Source of the DNA: Mactromeris polynyma
Lineage: Eukaryota; Mollusca; Bivalvia; Venerida; Mactridae
Direction: 5' to 3'
DNA: 64,000 nucleotides
Assembly (NCBI GenBank): GCA_032209605.1
Contig: JASFXZ010000014.1
Coordinates: forward strand, 1,446,912 to 1,510,911
Shown here: one piece after another, positions 23,901 to 38,900 of the stretch
Layout: the number at the start of each line of letters is the position of its first letter
Position numbering within the stretch: position 1 is the first letter of the stretch
Made by a program: the position numbers and the translations under genes
Notes under the pieces: generated by a model
Databases searched by the model: none
Seen by the model: only the letters and a program-made list of their open reading frames with translations
Told to the model about the DNA's origin: nothing

Positions 23901-26900
23901 GACCTTAATTTTAATGAGTCTGTGATTGGGTTTGTGTGTGAATGTTTATCCGGATTTACGGGTAAGTATTCAAAATTTAAATAATCGAGTTTGATGTAAA
24001 ATGTCATTAAATATGATATTTTCGCAAAACAATAGTTTTGGCGAACTGATGTTATCAGATTGTTCCACGAGGATAAATTGGCACGAGTTTCTACGTTCCG
24101 TTTTGTCGGAATATTAACACAACGTTAAAAGGTAGATATTTAACGAACACATATTTTTGAAGAGATTACAACATCTAGTAGTCGTCAAGTGATGATTCTT
24201 AGTAGTATTATATGACAGACCAATGATGAGTATGCAAAATTTGAGACTACATTCATATTTAAGAGCCAATAACGGTAACTCTTGTACGGATTGTAAACTA
24301 GTGCATAAATCAAATACGAGTAATCTCCCATATCGCGTGCAACATAAAACTTTTGTTATATTACAACAATACATGCAAATTGTTATCCTATGATTTATCA
24401 AGACATTCAGTATAAGTGCACGCTCGTTACTGTACCATCTGCACTGCGTTCAGTTACGGCTATCAGCCCTATCGTTTCGTAACGTTTTGCAATTTGGTTC
24501 CCGTGTGCAGCCAATGTGCTATGGTGGGCAAGGGATAAAATACAAAACGTTCGCCACTGATAGCCGTAAATGAACGCAGGGCTGTTTTGCTTTTCATCAT
24601 AACAGGTTCACGATGTGCAATCAACATTGAAGATTGTGACCTTGACAATTTAACTTCCTGTTCCGGTAGTGGTATTTGTGTAGACGGGATCAATGCTTTT
24701 AGCTGTTTATGTGAGCCAGGCTGGGTTGGTGCCAGGTGCCAGTCTCCGATAGACGATTGTATAGGTACTATTTCCTACGCGGTTGTGTCCCCTTTTCACT
24801 GAACACAAACCTCTGCCACTACAATCATTTTTACCATTATTTTGGTATATGATATTTTTATTCTATACGAATAAACGAAACAATGTGGCGCTTGTCTTCG
24901 CCCCATTATATAGAATGTCCTTCTGTTTGCATCTACTAAAAGTCATAACTTTACAAAATACATTAAAGTTCTTATGTTATATACATCTCTGTTCATTACA
25001 AATCTGTATTACGAGTAACTCGAAAATCCGGCCATCTCACAACTAAGGCAACCTTTCTTTAGTACCAATGGTGGTTTTGTTATTGAAGTTTCACTGTATA
25101 TCCTATTAAGGTAACTCATGCAAGAACAATGCCACGTGCATTGACCGCCATCTTGGGTATGACTGTCAGTGCAGCAGTGGGTATGGTGGTGCTTTATGTG
25201 AACGACAGATTGACGAATGTTCTGAATTGACGCCATGTGAGAATGGAGCTACGTGTGTAGACATGTTCAATGGTTACAGGTAAATTACCAAATTACATGT
25301 AATTTACTTAATTACAGGTAAATGTCTCAATTACAGCTAAATTACTAAATTACAGATATACAAAATGTAAATGTCTCAATTACAGCTAAATTACTAAATT
25401 ACATATATATTTATAAAATACAGGTACATTTCTAAATAACAGGTAAATTACTAAATAACAATTAAATTACGAAATTACAGGTAAATTACTAATTAAAATT
25501 TCAAACGAATTTCTAAATAACAGGTAAATTACTAAATAACACTGAACTTATTAAATAACTTTTAAATTAAGAAATTACAGGTAAATTATGGTCGCTTCTG
25601 TCAGTGCATGGTCGACATTTTTGTTTGGTCACGTGATACAAGAAGACAATAGCATAGGACAGACAGGATTTATCTCAATATAAGAGTCAACTTGATTTGA
25701 CATATATCATTATAACAGTAAAGGAATGCAGCATCATGTGACCAAATAATGCAAGGCCATTGGCTCTGATTATTGCAACACACTCTCACTAGGATATAAC
25801 ACAGCCTAAGAGTCAAACGTGTATTTGAACCACGGAGACAAATTGAGCTTACCAAGTTCCATAATAAAGGGTTCAGGAGATAGATCTCTTTGAATAAATG
25901 ATTAAAGACTTAGATCACTCTAATAATCAAACGACGATATATTGCATGGTGGATTGTAATATTCAGTGTAATCATTTTTGCATAGGTGTGAGTGTGCCTC
26001 GGGGTGGCTTGGTGAAAACTGTACAGAAGAAGTGAACGAATGTGAGACAAACCCTTGTCATAACGGAGCTGATTGTATAGATATAGTCGATGGTTTTGTG
26101 TGCCGGTGTCCGCCATTTTACACCGGACTACTTTGTGAGACGCAGTACAACCCTTGCGCGACAGAATACAATCAGTGCCAGAATGGCGCCAACTGTGTTG
26201 TTCCACCAGACGGCCAGTACCGATGTTACTGTCCCGCGGGTATTTTCATATATTTTTATTCACGAAAAGGTGCAATATGTTGGTGTTATTTAAGCTTGTA
26301 CGCCATCATGGACTTGCGATTGAAGCCGCGACATTACAATATATAAAAGCAGGCACAAATATTGACAAGGACTTGATAACCAAATCTTCGGGTACAAAGG
26401 ATGACAAGACTATGTGAATCCATGTACATGCCTATATCACTGCCAATGCCATATCCTTCTTAAGCATCATGTCGTTAATTCTTTTGAAATAACATCATTT
26501 GCTATCTCGTGTCTGACACTTAATTGCCTTTGCTCTACTTTGTTCTAGTTATCTCGTGTTGATCTTTACTTGTTACATTTGTTTAGTTCAGTGGTCATAG
26601 TGACTAGTTTCAGAATAGTTTAAACATATTTATTCCCAAGCTATAAAATATCACATTGTTGGAACATATACATTTGTAGCTAAGGTGAATATAAAGAATA
26701 TTAAGTTGAAGCAGTTTCGTGTTCATCTTCGTCAGGTCTAACTGGAAGCAAATGTGAAGTGAACATTGATGAGTGTCTATCAGCGCCGTGCAGAAACAAC
26801 GGAACATGCGAAGACATCACCAATGGTTATATATGTCATTGTGGCCTTGGATGGAGCGGCAAGAATTGTGGAGTTATTATTGACGAGTGTGCTTCTAATC

Positions 26901-29900
26901 CCTGTCTGAATGGAGCCGATTGTCACGATCTTTTATATGGGTAAAATTACTGAAAACTGCTGTTGCTTGTTGTTTTGATTGATTGTTTAAATTAGGGATG
27001 TCAACGAATATTCGGATATTCGAATATTCGTTTGTACGTCCGAATATTCGAATACAGATTCGGAATTCGAAATTTCGATTAAATATACATTTTCGATATA
27101 AAAGCTGAATGCAAGTGTATTAACATTTAAAAAAAGTAGGACATTATCGCATTGAATGTCATCTTACGCGTGAAAATAATATCTGCAGGTGTTAATTGAC
27201 ATGAAATGTTCAATTGTACATGTGGGGGCAAGAGAGATGTAACATTCTTGTGATGACACTTAGGCCCTGTAATTATAAGTAAACGCGGGGAACTTTGCAG
27301 CTTGAATGAACATTTTAAAACACAAGAAGGTCGAATGTTCGAATATTCGAAAATTCGTTCAGAAGGTCGACAGAATATTCAAATACCAAAATTGCCATTC
27401 GTTGACATCCATAGTTTAAATACATTAGCTCGTATCCTGCTTAATTAACCACAGGGGTGTTTTGGCAACTGACCGTTCCAAGGCGGTGCCACTATCTTCA
27501 TCCGTATTTTTTATTGTTTTGTGTCAGTTTTGTTTTTGCAACTGTTTACATGTCACTTTGTACTTTTTAGGTGTGGCTGTGTACTGTATATTTGACATTC
27601 CCTGTTCGACTTCTTTATTCATTTTAAGATATATGAGACAGTCTACTTATAACGTTCTTTTAATATCTTCAGATTTGAATGCAATTGCACTTGGGAATAT
27701 CAAGGTAGACAATGTGAAGAAGCAGTCGATTTCTGCTTACAACAGCCATGCCTTCACAGCGGCGAATGTATTAGTAGAATTGGAGATTTTGAGTGTATTT
27801 GCTTAACTCCATACACAGGAGACCGATGTCTGGATCTTATAGACGCTTGTTCTAGTAGTCCGTGTGTCAACAATGGAACTTGTATGAATACAGAGCGAGG
27901 ATTTGTGTGCAATTGCCAGTCCCCATACACCGGGGCAACTTGCAAGGACGAAATAGACTTTTGCGCGAGTGAACCTTGTTTTAATGAAGGCACATGCTTG
28001 TCACTAGTAAATGACTTCTACTGTGCATGCCAGGAATACCTGACTGGAAAACAATGTACGGACTTCTCTGACTTCTGTCTAGACTTTCCGTGTAAAAACG
28101 ACGCAAATTGTATAAGTGGAGAGTTTGAATATCGCTGTATTTGCGCATACGGATTTACTGGAAAAACTTGTGAGAAGATGATTGATTTTTGCATAGCTGA
28201 TCCTTGCCTTAACGAGGCAAATTGTTCTAACGTTCCAGGGGGATTTCTATGTGAATGTCCAACAGAATTCACTGGTGATTTGTGTCAAAATACCATACCA
28301 CCAGCACATACATCAAGTGTAAAACTGTCTTCAACGCCAGTTACAACAGCAACATCATTACCTATTTCAGATTCCTTTTCAATAACATTTTCAAACTTGA
28401 TTTCACACGAACCATCTCGTCATAGCACTAAAACCTTGATAACTGCTTCAACCACATCCCTTTATGTTTTGAATCCATTATCTACGCTTTCATATTCTTT
28501 ATTTACTAACATTGAAACGCCATCAAAAAGAACACCAGAAGTTGAAACATCTTACAGTTCGACCTCTACACAACGAACAATGACTGAAGATAAAACACTC
28601 TTCAGTCCGGAGTTAATAACAACTACCATCACTACAAACAATATTTCATTTCATCTGACATCTTCATCTAATCGGGAGATTTCTCCTTCCAAGTCTTCCT
28701 CTAATATGAAGTTTTCTTCCCAAATATTAGAATATTTATCTTATTCATCATTTAGTTTATCTACTACAGCAGCAACTGTCTTAAGAACGACTACTTCATC
28801 TACTGATTCACATTTAAATGTTTTCACTAAAGCTACATTTTCACCAATATCCTATTCTGAACAATCTGTTAGTATGTCTACTCCAACAGTTACTCCGTTT
28901 GCTACGACTATTTTGTTCAGTGACGTTGTTTCTTACAGATCCATATTTTCACCAGCATCCTTGTCAGATTCAATTGTTAATTTATCTACAAGTGCTTATA
29001 CTGCACTAGTTACCACTTCCGTATTCATTAATTCACAGACCGATCCCACTACCTCTGTTATTTCACCAACATTCATAGCAGTGTTTGAAACATCAGTATC
29101 ATACATTTCCAATGAAATAGAAAGTTCATTTGTATTATATACGTTTACGAATTCTCCACAAACATCACTAATATCATCACTTCGCGACTCAGACTTTTCT
29201 TTATTGTTATCACAGATCGTATCATCTGATATATCCTCTGACATAAGCCTTAATATAACAACAACATCATACTCACGTCAGATTACGAGTCAGTATGTGC
29301 GAATATCTGACAGTAATAGTGTATTAAGTTCTTATGAAAAAGATTCAATAACGTTAACATCGACCTCCATTTTGAAAACCGCTTTCACTTCCGTTGCTTC
29401 AGAGTTCTCTTCAAGTTTTTCAGTAAATGCCTCTAATTCAGATCTCTCATACAAATCACCAATAAGTACACATCTATTGCCATCAGTTCCATTTACTGCA
29501 TCAGCAGTGTCATCACAATCATCAATCGCTTCATTTTTAAGTAGTGTTCATTCAGATATTGAAATGATAACTCCGAGTAGCGTAGATGTAAGTACATCTC
29601 ACCATACAATCGTGTCAACAAGCACGATACATTCCGGAAACATCAAAGTGACTTCAAACGTTTCTTTACCATTAGGCACGTCGTTAACTGATACTTTTTA
29701 TGACACTTCCCCTGCGTTTACAGATATATCATTAAGTTCACTAGAGGAGACAATATTGATCATGAATGTAACTTCCAGTGCAATTCCTACTTTACTCTCA
29801 TCCCATGTCTCATCATCGACTTATTCCTCACAATTTGACTTGTCGTCGCTGATGTATTCATTTTCGTCTGTCACAACACTAGAAACAAGTATTAGCTTCA

Positions 29901-32900
29901 ATTCAGAATATACGACGGATGAAATGAGCATTATTACAACTACCAAGTTCGATGGAACAAATACACACAGAACAGACATTTCTCCAAGCATTTCTGTTTT
30001 AGGTTCAACAGAGCGAATTTCCCTTCTTACTTCGTTTTCATCAAATCCCATTGAAACAAAACCATTGTTCACTTCACTTACTTCTAGTACCCATGCATTT
30101 TCTAATTCCAGTGATTTTCATTACTCTGTTCCTGTCTTCCACAGTAGTGATCTAAAATCTACAATTCCAAACAGCTCATTTGCATCAAACAAAATTAGTC
30201 CAATTATAAGTGTACCATCATATGTGAGGTCTTCACATTTTTCAAACGATGTCAAACCAAGTAGTAGTGTTGATATATTCGATTCGTCATATACAGAAAT
30301 TTCCGTAAAGTCTGCAAGTATTGGTACCATTTCACCCATTACGTATTCTGCGGCACTAAATTCTTCTTTGAATTTCAACCTTGTAGTATCAACTTATTTA
30401 ATTGGCTCAGACAATCCATCAGTCCAATCAACAAATTATATAACTGCTTCTGCAACTAAACAAATTGATTCATCGTTAACAGAAATCTCGGTCTTTTATT
30501 TCACATCAACACTAACTGTTACCTCATCGGAAATTGCTATCGCATCCTCAAATACTGGGTCATCGTTTTTCCTCTCAACAAAACTTTCAGTTCCAGTAAC
30601 CACACTAAATTCTTTGAATTTCAACCCTGTAGTATCAACTGATTTAATTGGGTCAGACATTCCATCTGTCCAATCAACAAATTATATAACTGCTTCTGCA
30701 ACTAAAATAATTGAGTCATCGTTAACAGAAGACTCGGTCTTTTATTTCACATCAACACTAACTGTTACCTCATCGGAAATTGCTATCACATCCTCAAATA
30801 CTGAGTCATCGTTTTTCTTCTCAACAAAACATTCAGCTCCAGTAACCACACTAAAATCTACATTTTCCTCATCGGAGTATGCTTTAGTCTCGTCTACTGA
30901 ACGCAGCGTTCTGCCGTCGTATCTTTCATCGTATACATACTCATCAACTGCTCAAATTAGTGCCATGGTTTCTTTTAACTCTGTCTCACTATCTCCATCA
31001 ACCATTAGTCTACATTACGTAACATCAGCGTTTTCTAGTGCGTCTTCTGCAACGCCGGAGTCGGCGTCTTTAGAAACAACATTAGCAATGACTGCTTCAG
31101 CTTCTCAGGGCGGCACATCATCCAAAACGCATATCTCTCCAACACCATCTTCATCCATCGTTACAATATCGACAGCATCGAAAATAGTCCCATATTCAAC
31201 TCCTACCAGTATTTTGACAAAGACCGCTTCATCTACATCTACAATGACCACTTCAGTCACAACAACTGAATCGCCTCCTCCATCTTGTGGAACATTTGTT
31301 TGTCAAAATGGTGGAGTTTGCAGAGAGGATTATCTGGGAATATTCTGTGATTGTGGCTCTGATTTCAGCGGCAAGAATTGCGAAATAGGTAATTATGTTC
31401 ACCTTCAAAAGTACCTTATATTTCCTTTCATCTTCATACAGACCAATATGATTACTTTGACTTACAATTTCTGTCCCCCCCCCCCCCAACAGGCAATCAA
31501 TAACAACAATATTCAAATATTCAAAACATCTTCAATAATGCCAATTTTCGTTGGAATTAAAATATTCTGAATGTTAACAAACCTTTGTAATGTACTGTGT
31601 GCCATTTTTATAACTGATAACTGGCAACTACTCCAGGCAAACCCCTTGGAGAGACGCTTGTTTTGAGTGTTGTTGTTTAGATGTTATTGCTCTAGAGAGG
31701 TTAAACTGATTGTAAATTATTCTGCAAAAAAGTATACTGTTGTTGAAGGAAAGGTGTTGCTCATCGAAGGGATGCTTTGTAGAGGTTTCATTGCACCTCC
31801 TTTATATTTTTCAGAATTAAATACATGTAACAGTTATGAATGTGAGAACGATGCACCGTGTTCTGTGGTTACAACGAGATTTGGTACCCCAGTGCCAATA
31901 TGCAACTGTAGATTACCTTTTACTGGAACCAGATGTGAAAATGGTGAGCCTTCGTTTAAATTTTTAAAACTATTATACTAACAGTTCTTCAGACACATTT
32001 GTCAAATATTTCAGAATGTCTTGTTGCTGCACAGGTTAACAAATAGACATTTGGATAAGATGTTTATATACTATACTTATATACTAACATATTTCTAAAG
32101 TTAGCCTTTTTATCTGATCTACTTGTAATACGAGACTTTATTGATGCCGTTTCCTCAAGATTTAGAAGTCAACTTGAAATCAACTTCTATCCAACAATTG
32201 TATTCTAGATCAGTGTGGTTTGATGCCGATATAAACAAGTGATGGTATTTAAATGCACTTAAAGGTGTTAAAATGTAACCGTAGTTGTACTCCAATCCTA
32301 ACACATCATGTCTGTAGTTTTGTATACCTTGTCATGTCCTCTGGTGCTTTTTAGGTTGTGGTGTACTTTGCTTCGTGTTCAACTTCTTCATTCGTTTGTT
32401 CATTGAATGTAAGACAGTTTGATTGACTAACAATCAACGGTGCAAATTGCGCAACCAGGGATTATCAATTGTAAATGTGTGATTATATAGTATTTCGTTC
32501 AATGTTTCATGATTGCACATTATATTGTTTCCCTAAATCTAATAACTAACAATTGATTTGGAAATCTTTACAGAGAAATTGATATATTATCCATCGTTCA
32601 CTGGAAATTCCTATCTGGAGTTCACTCCGCCCACAATTGAATACGACCAATCTAATGAGATCTATATATCGGTTAAAACAACGCAGGAGGTTGGAACTAT
32701 TCTGTTCGCAGCCAATCAGAATCAAGATAACACTGACGCAGGATTTATTCATCTTTATTTGACTAATGGAGAGCTTCGATACAAATATTCCTGTGACGGG
32801 CTGTCAGTTGACAGTATTCATACAAATATGCTCGTTAACACTGGAGATATTTATAACGTCATTTTAAGGTAAGCTTTCCGATATCAGTAAACAATGATGA

Positions 32901-35900
32901 ACACTATGATAATGAATTATATAAGAAGTAATTTAAGTCAGCAAATTTTGTAAAATTCGAAGCCATTCAAAGACGTTACATACAAACATAAAGGCACCGT
33001 AAATACATGCAAACACACCACACTGTTTAACGGTTTTTATGCATACAATGGCACTGCATAGTTGAACAAATGTGCTGCAAAAACATGCAAATATTCTTCG
33101 TAAAAGCACATCGAGGCTTAGCGCTAGAACTGGCAAAAGACGGAAAAGGGCACTAAAACTGTAAACACGTTATGTACTTAGACGTTATGTTCCTGATAAA
33201 CAATTTGAATCTATGGCAGAACCATAACACATTTGGTTTAAAAAGTTGATTCCTAAAACATGATAAAATTAAGAGTCGGGACTCGATGTTGAGTGATAGC
33301 AGCTACAATGGAGGTTTTGAAATAATCTACCGTTACTGCGATCAGGGGCTGGCTGATCATAAAGGTCAACTAAGGAGTATTAAGGAGGACAAACAGGGGG
33401 GGGGGGGGGTAATGAATGGCATGGATCACGGAGCTAGCAACAATAGGCCGAAATGGGCGGGAACATAACATGAAAACTATATCAAGTGAAAGAATTGTAC
33501 ATGGGGAAAGGGTAATTTAACATACATCTAAAACATGACTAGAAATAATAACCACACAGCGATTTACAGCAGTTGGAACTGTCAGTAAAAATACTGGGGT
33601 TGCAAATCAATTTAACAGCTAGCTAACCTCATACTTTATCGCTATATGGTCATTGATTTGCAACACACACATACAAATTAACCAAGTAGGCAGTAACGAA
33701 TCATTAAAAGCAATTTGCTAAAATTATGGTTGCAAACATGTTCACCATGGGTCGGGGCCTTTAGTTGCAGATATATGTTGTAAACTTCTTTCCTTGAACC
33801 ATTTACCAGAATTTTAAGTCTTATCTGATCTTAAGGATGTAGCATGGCGGCTATACAAGCTGTACGTTATCTGCGTTAACCGGTTCTAAGCTTGCTATTG
33901 ATGTTATGACTGTTGTGTTCTGTCTCAATTATATTGACCGTATTACAGACAAGTGTGGTCACAGACTGTCGGAGACTGGTGTTCAGCAGTTGTTATTATC
34001 AACGATAAAGTTTCTGTTGGAAAGCGCCTGTTAAGCTTACGGCCACCACAGAGTCTTGGAAATCTTTATATAGGTATAGTAAAATGTTTTATACATTGTA
34101 CTACATTCCATGTCTTTTATTTGTATGGTTAGTACTATCTTGTGTTCATCTTCTCTTATCTCATCATTTGTGTGCCTTGTGTCTCTTTTGTCTTTGTTAT
34201 TATATTGAATATGTGCATGCATCTTTGTGCTTTTTGGATGGCTCTCTGCTTAGTATATGGCATTTAACAAGTTTTGTCCATACGAAACATGGATTGGTTC
34301 AGTCGGTAACACATTGCAATTGTTCGTTTTAAAGATATGTTATCCAATGTAGCAACAACACTAGGTGAAGCCTGTTCAAATAGTTTACGTTCTGATGGGA
34401 TAGATGCATCTTTAAGGTCATATCTTCTATCTTCTTCAGGCGGCTTACCTAGGTACTCTTATCAATTAAACGACGATGGATTCGTTCATATCCTTGATGG
34501 ATTTATTGGCTGCGTTCACAACTTCCAGGTTAATCAACGAGAGATCGACCTTGTTTCCATGGCAACGAAAGCAAGTAATATTGATAACTGCAATGTGCCC
34601 GTATGTGTTCACAGCCCATGCAAAAACGATGCCACATGCCATAGGTAAATATGTACAAGTCAAAAATGCTTACCCGCACGATATTTATATGAGCGCTGTA
34701 ATGGGATTTACAACATCTTCTGCAAGTGACGTCATTTCTAGAAAACGCAACATGTGATGTCACTATTTGCAAGCAGGAAACATATTTACTCCGTACGGTC
34801 ATTTCGTTTTCATATAGCCATATGGGGCAAATATTGCTTACTGTATGTACATGGTGACGTCACATGTGACGTTTTCAAGAAATGACGTCATTTAAATAAA
34901 AGGTTGGAAATCGACCAGCGGCGCTCATATGAATTTGTGAGGAATGGCACTGAATGCTTAGCCCCGTCTCCATTGCAAATATATCGGTTGTGTGGTTGAA
35001 GCTGGGACAGCCCTTCGCTGTAGGATATACAATGATTAGATAGATAAATACATAGGAATTTCAACTTAAGGAATGTGAACATGTAATATTCTTAACTTTG
35101 TTAGGAGTATGTTTATCACCCATTTGGTTTTAAACTGTTACTGTCTCAAATAACACTACCTTTACAGTACAGTAAAGTCTCACCTAAAAAACACCTCAAT
35201 ATAAAGGCCACCTCAAAATTAAGAACAAAGTTTGCAAATCTATTTTCACTCTTTATTCAACCTCAATATTAAGACCAACTCAATTAAAAGACCTGGGGTG
35301 CAGACGATCTGTCAAAAAGCGCGGACCGCATAGAGATACCCGGATGTTTACATTCAGCGTAATTTTCAACCTCCATATGAAGAGTAGCTCTTAGGAGCGA
35401 AAACGCTCCTAGGAGCGAAAACGATCCTAGGATAGTTTAATGAAACGCACTTAGGAACGCTCCTAAGTGCGATAGTTTTCGTACCTAATTTTCGCTACTA
35501 GGATTTTTGATGAAACGCAGCTCAGTTCTCGATGGTCACAAAGATGGTCTTATTATTTTACTGTATATCTTTTATCTAATTTCACAAAGTGACATTTTTA
35601 CTTTTTGAACTTGGTGTTTTTGTCTTATATTTAAGTTCTGGAGAGGAATGGTACTGCAGCTGTCGCCATGGTTACGGCGGCGCTCTTTGTGAGCGGAAAT
35701 TGTGTGACGTCAACCCATGTTTCCATGGAGGCACATGCATTGTTTTAGAAGTTGAACAAGATCAGCTTTGCTTGTGTGCTTTCGGCAGGGGTGGAGCATT
35801 ATGTGAAGACGGTAAGTGTTATCTCCCTTACCATATGATTCAATGACGTCACAAATATCACGTGACGATTGATAAACTCTCGCTACTACGAAGTACAGAA

Positions 35901-38900
35901 AGCGTCTGATATAGTCTGATGGTAAATTTGCAATAGTCATGATACCCAGAACTGTTCTTTCATGGTCGTAGTGTCAGACTGCATTGTGTGTTGTATTCTC
36001 GAAGGATACGAGAGAATACGCGGCCTCCAATTTTATTATTTACGTTGGCCAATAAAATATATGCTCAGTCTTCGAGATTGTTTTAAGATTTATACTGTCT
36101 TCATATAAAGCTTTATCTTTTGGAAATTACACTCAACGTCATGACTAAAAACAAAAGCAACAGTCGAATCCCGTTCATTCGAATTCACCGGAGCCGAAAT
36201 TTTATTTCTAATAATACATGGTTTCGAATAGTCCATTTCAATTCGACATGCATAAGAAGATACATCGGGACCTGCTATTCATTCCGGACTATACCAAGTA
36301 TTCAGATAGAATGTTGTCGAGTAAACGATCCGACTGTATTAAGTTTAAACTGTGGTGACATAATGTTTGGTCGGTTACTCACAAAATATTATAAGGAGTA
36401 TTTCTTCAAATATACATTACATATATAATACAGTAGAACCTCAATAATAAGACCACCTTTGGAACCGTTGATCTTCTTATTGAGGTGGTCTTAATATTGA
36501 GTTTGAATAAGAGCAAAACAGTGAAAATGTCGTCTTGATGAAAGCTCTTGAAATATATATATATATGTATACTTTCATCTAAATCTGCGGCTTATGCTGA
36601 CTCTGACTGACTATGATTGACTCTGACTGACTCGGACTGACTCGGACTGACTCGGACTGACTCTGGGTTAATTAGGTTAATCGGAGAGACAATTCTTTTT
36701 TCGAAGATATACATTTTTTTTCTTAATTTTGAGGTGGTCTTTATGTGAGGTTTTACTGTATTTATTTATTTCAGATTTACATGTATCAGTTCTCCATTTT
36801 GTTGGAAGACAGTATGAATACAGTTCATTTGTTGCCTACGACAGTCCACATTACATTGAAGATAACTTTGAAATCCAGTTTGATTTGGTTGTGAATAATG
36901 AATCATCGGATAGCTGTGTACTACTTTACATCGGAAACACTGGTAATTCCCATATACAGCTGATTCTTCATAAATTACAGTAAAGTGGTTAAGTTTGCGA
37001 GGTGGAAACGTTTGCGAACTTCGCGAATGCATAAAATTGGCAAACATTTTCCCCAGCGTAATTTTCCACTTTCACTCGAGTTACACGTTAACCATACGTA
37101 TATCAGAGGTAGTTCGAATAGCAACTAAAGTGACTATAGCATGACTATATATGAACTAGACTTAGTTTTATCATCCAACGATAGTCACCATAGTCACTAT
37201 AGTTGCTGATCGAACTACCTCTCAATTCATCAATAGCATGTTTTACGATGTGTAGATATCATGAACATGGTGATATAATCCACTTATTTGAGATAGTTCG
37301 ATCAGCAACTATAGTGGCTATGGTGACTATGGTTGGATGATAAAACTCAGTCTACTTCATCAATGGCCTAGTGTCTACTTCATCAATGGCCTAGTGTCTA
37401 CTTCATCTAATGGCCTAGTGTCTACTTCATCAATGGCCTTGTTACTCTGGTCACTCTTCGAACTTGGACGTTTGAATACTATATAGTGGTGTTCCGAACA
37501 TTAACTAGGGTTCAACCACCGATTTAGTACGGTTGAACTAAAGTCGATATTCGGAACACCTCTATAGGGCTTTCAACCCTCGAAATTCTAAGAGTGACCA
37601 GAGTAACTAGACCATAGATGAATTAGACTGAGTGTTATCATCCAACCATAGTCACTATAGTTGCTGATCGAACTACCTCAATTGTATGATTTTATTGACC
37701 TGTCAAAATTTGCATATCTTCATGGTCAATGCACGCTATAAATTAGTAATTGGGCCACTTTCGATAAAGTCTTATTTAGCATGTGCATTGGCCATAAAGA
37801 TATGCAAATTTTGACAGGTCAATAAAATTAGACAATACTGTATACATAAGTTTGATAAAACACTCGTGAGAATGAAATGCACTAAGTTGACTATTTAAGT
37901 GTAATTCTACGCCTCAGGCCAATAAACGAATCTCGTACATCCAGTTTGCCAGCCTTTACCTACAGTAATAGAGGTGCGTTTTTTAGAAGTATGGGAAATA
38001 AGCAAGAAAAGTTAGCCAATGTAGAAAAGGTAGCCGTCTAAAAAACGCTTGAACGATTCGCTAGGTACAAAATGGCGCGCGCCATACCACACGACACTGT
38101 TCCGCATGGACGCCATTTTGTTAAGCAAAGCTAGCACTGTCAAAACACGCTACCTATCTAAAGATAGGTGCTATACTTTCCCTACGTTTAAGAAACGGCA
38201 GCGCTACTTTCCCTACCTAGCGCTAGGTAGAATTCTACATTTCCTGCCTCTAAAAAACGCACCTCAGGTCTACTTTCAGGTTTTTTAAATGTGGCTTAAA
38301 TTGTTTAAACTTGATTACGCTGCTTCAAACTACACTAACACCTCAATATTAAGACCACCTTTGGGGCCGTTAAAAACTGGTCTTCTTAACATGGTGATCT
38401 AAATTTTGAGGTGGAATTAAAAGCAAAGCAGTGAAAATGGACATGAAAAATATGTTCTTAATTTTGAGGTGGTCTTATTATGTTGGTGTTATTTAGGTGA
38501 GCTTTTACTATATACATTCACCACATTCGAGTATATATGAATTGTTCTTTAGGTTCCTATGACGGTCGACAAGACTTTATGGCAGTTGGCTTGTATCTGG
38601 GACATGTGGTGTTCAGATATGACCTTGGATCAGGTACGTTGCTTTGTTGCCATGCTAACAGTAGCAAAATGCGTGCACAGTTTCGTCTTAACCGAACGCA
38701 AGGCTGACCAATGAAAACAGACTCAAGCATTATTTACAGGGAGATTACGATTCGTGTTACTGTAAAAAAATATATTCTATGATTTAGAAATAAACATACC
38801 GGTGCCGAGACTCGAACACAGACCTTGCGCATCAAATAACCACGGTACTTTACCGCTAGACTACAGCGCTTATAGTCATACACGCCTACAATACAAGGCA

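Noticed and set aside
28018..31516. Several antisense frames across eys exon 9
   Set aside because: Low stop density arises from the Ser/Thr codon bias of the real sense-strand frame.
34337..34439. Upstream part of the open frame before eys exon 13 as coding sequence
   Set aside because: The acceptor at 34439 restores the conserved LYIGG motif of the laminin G domain; the earlier part has no match and would break the phase with exon 12.
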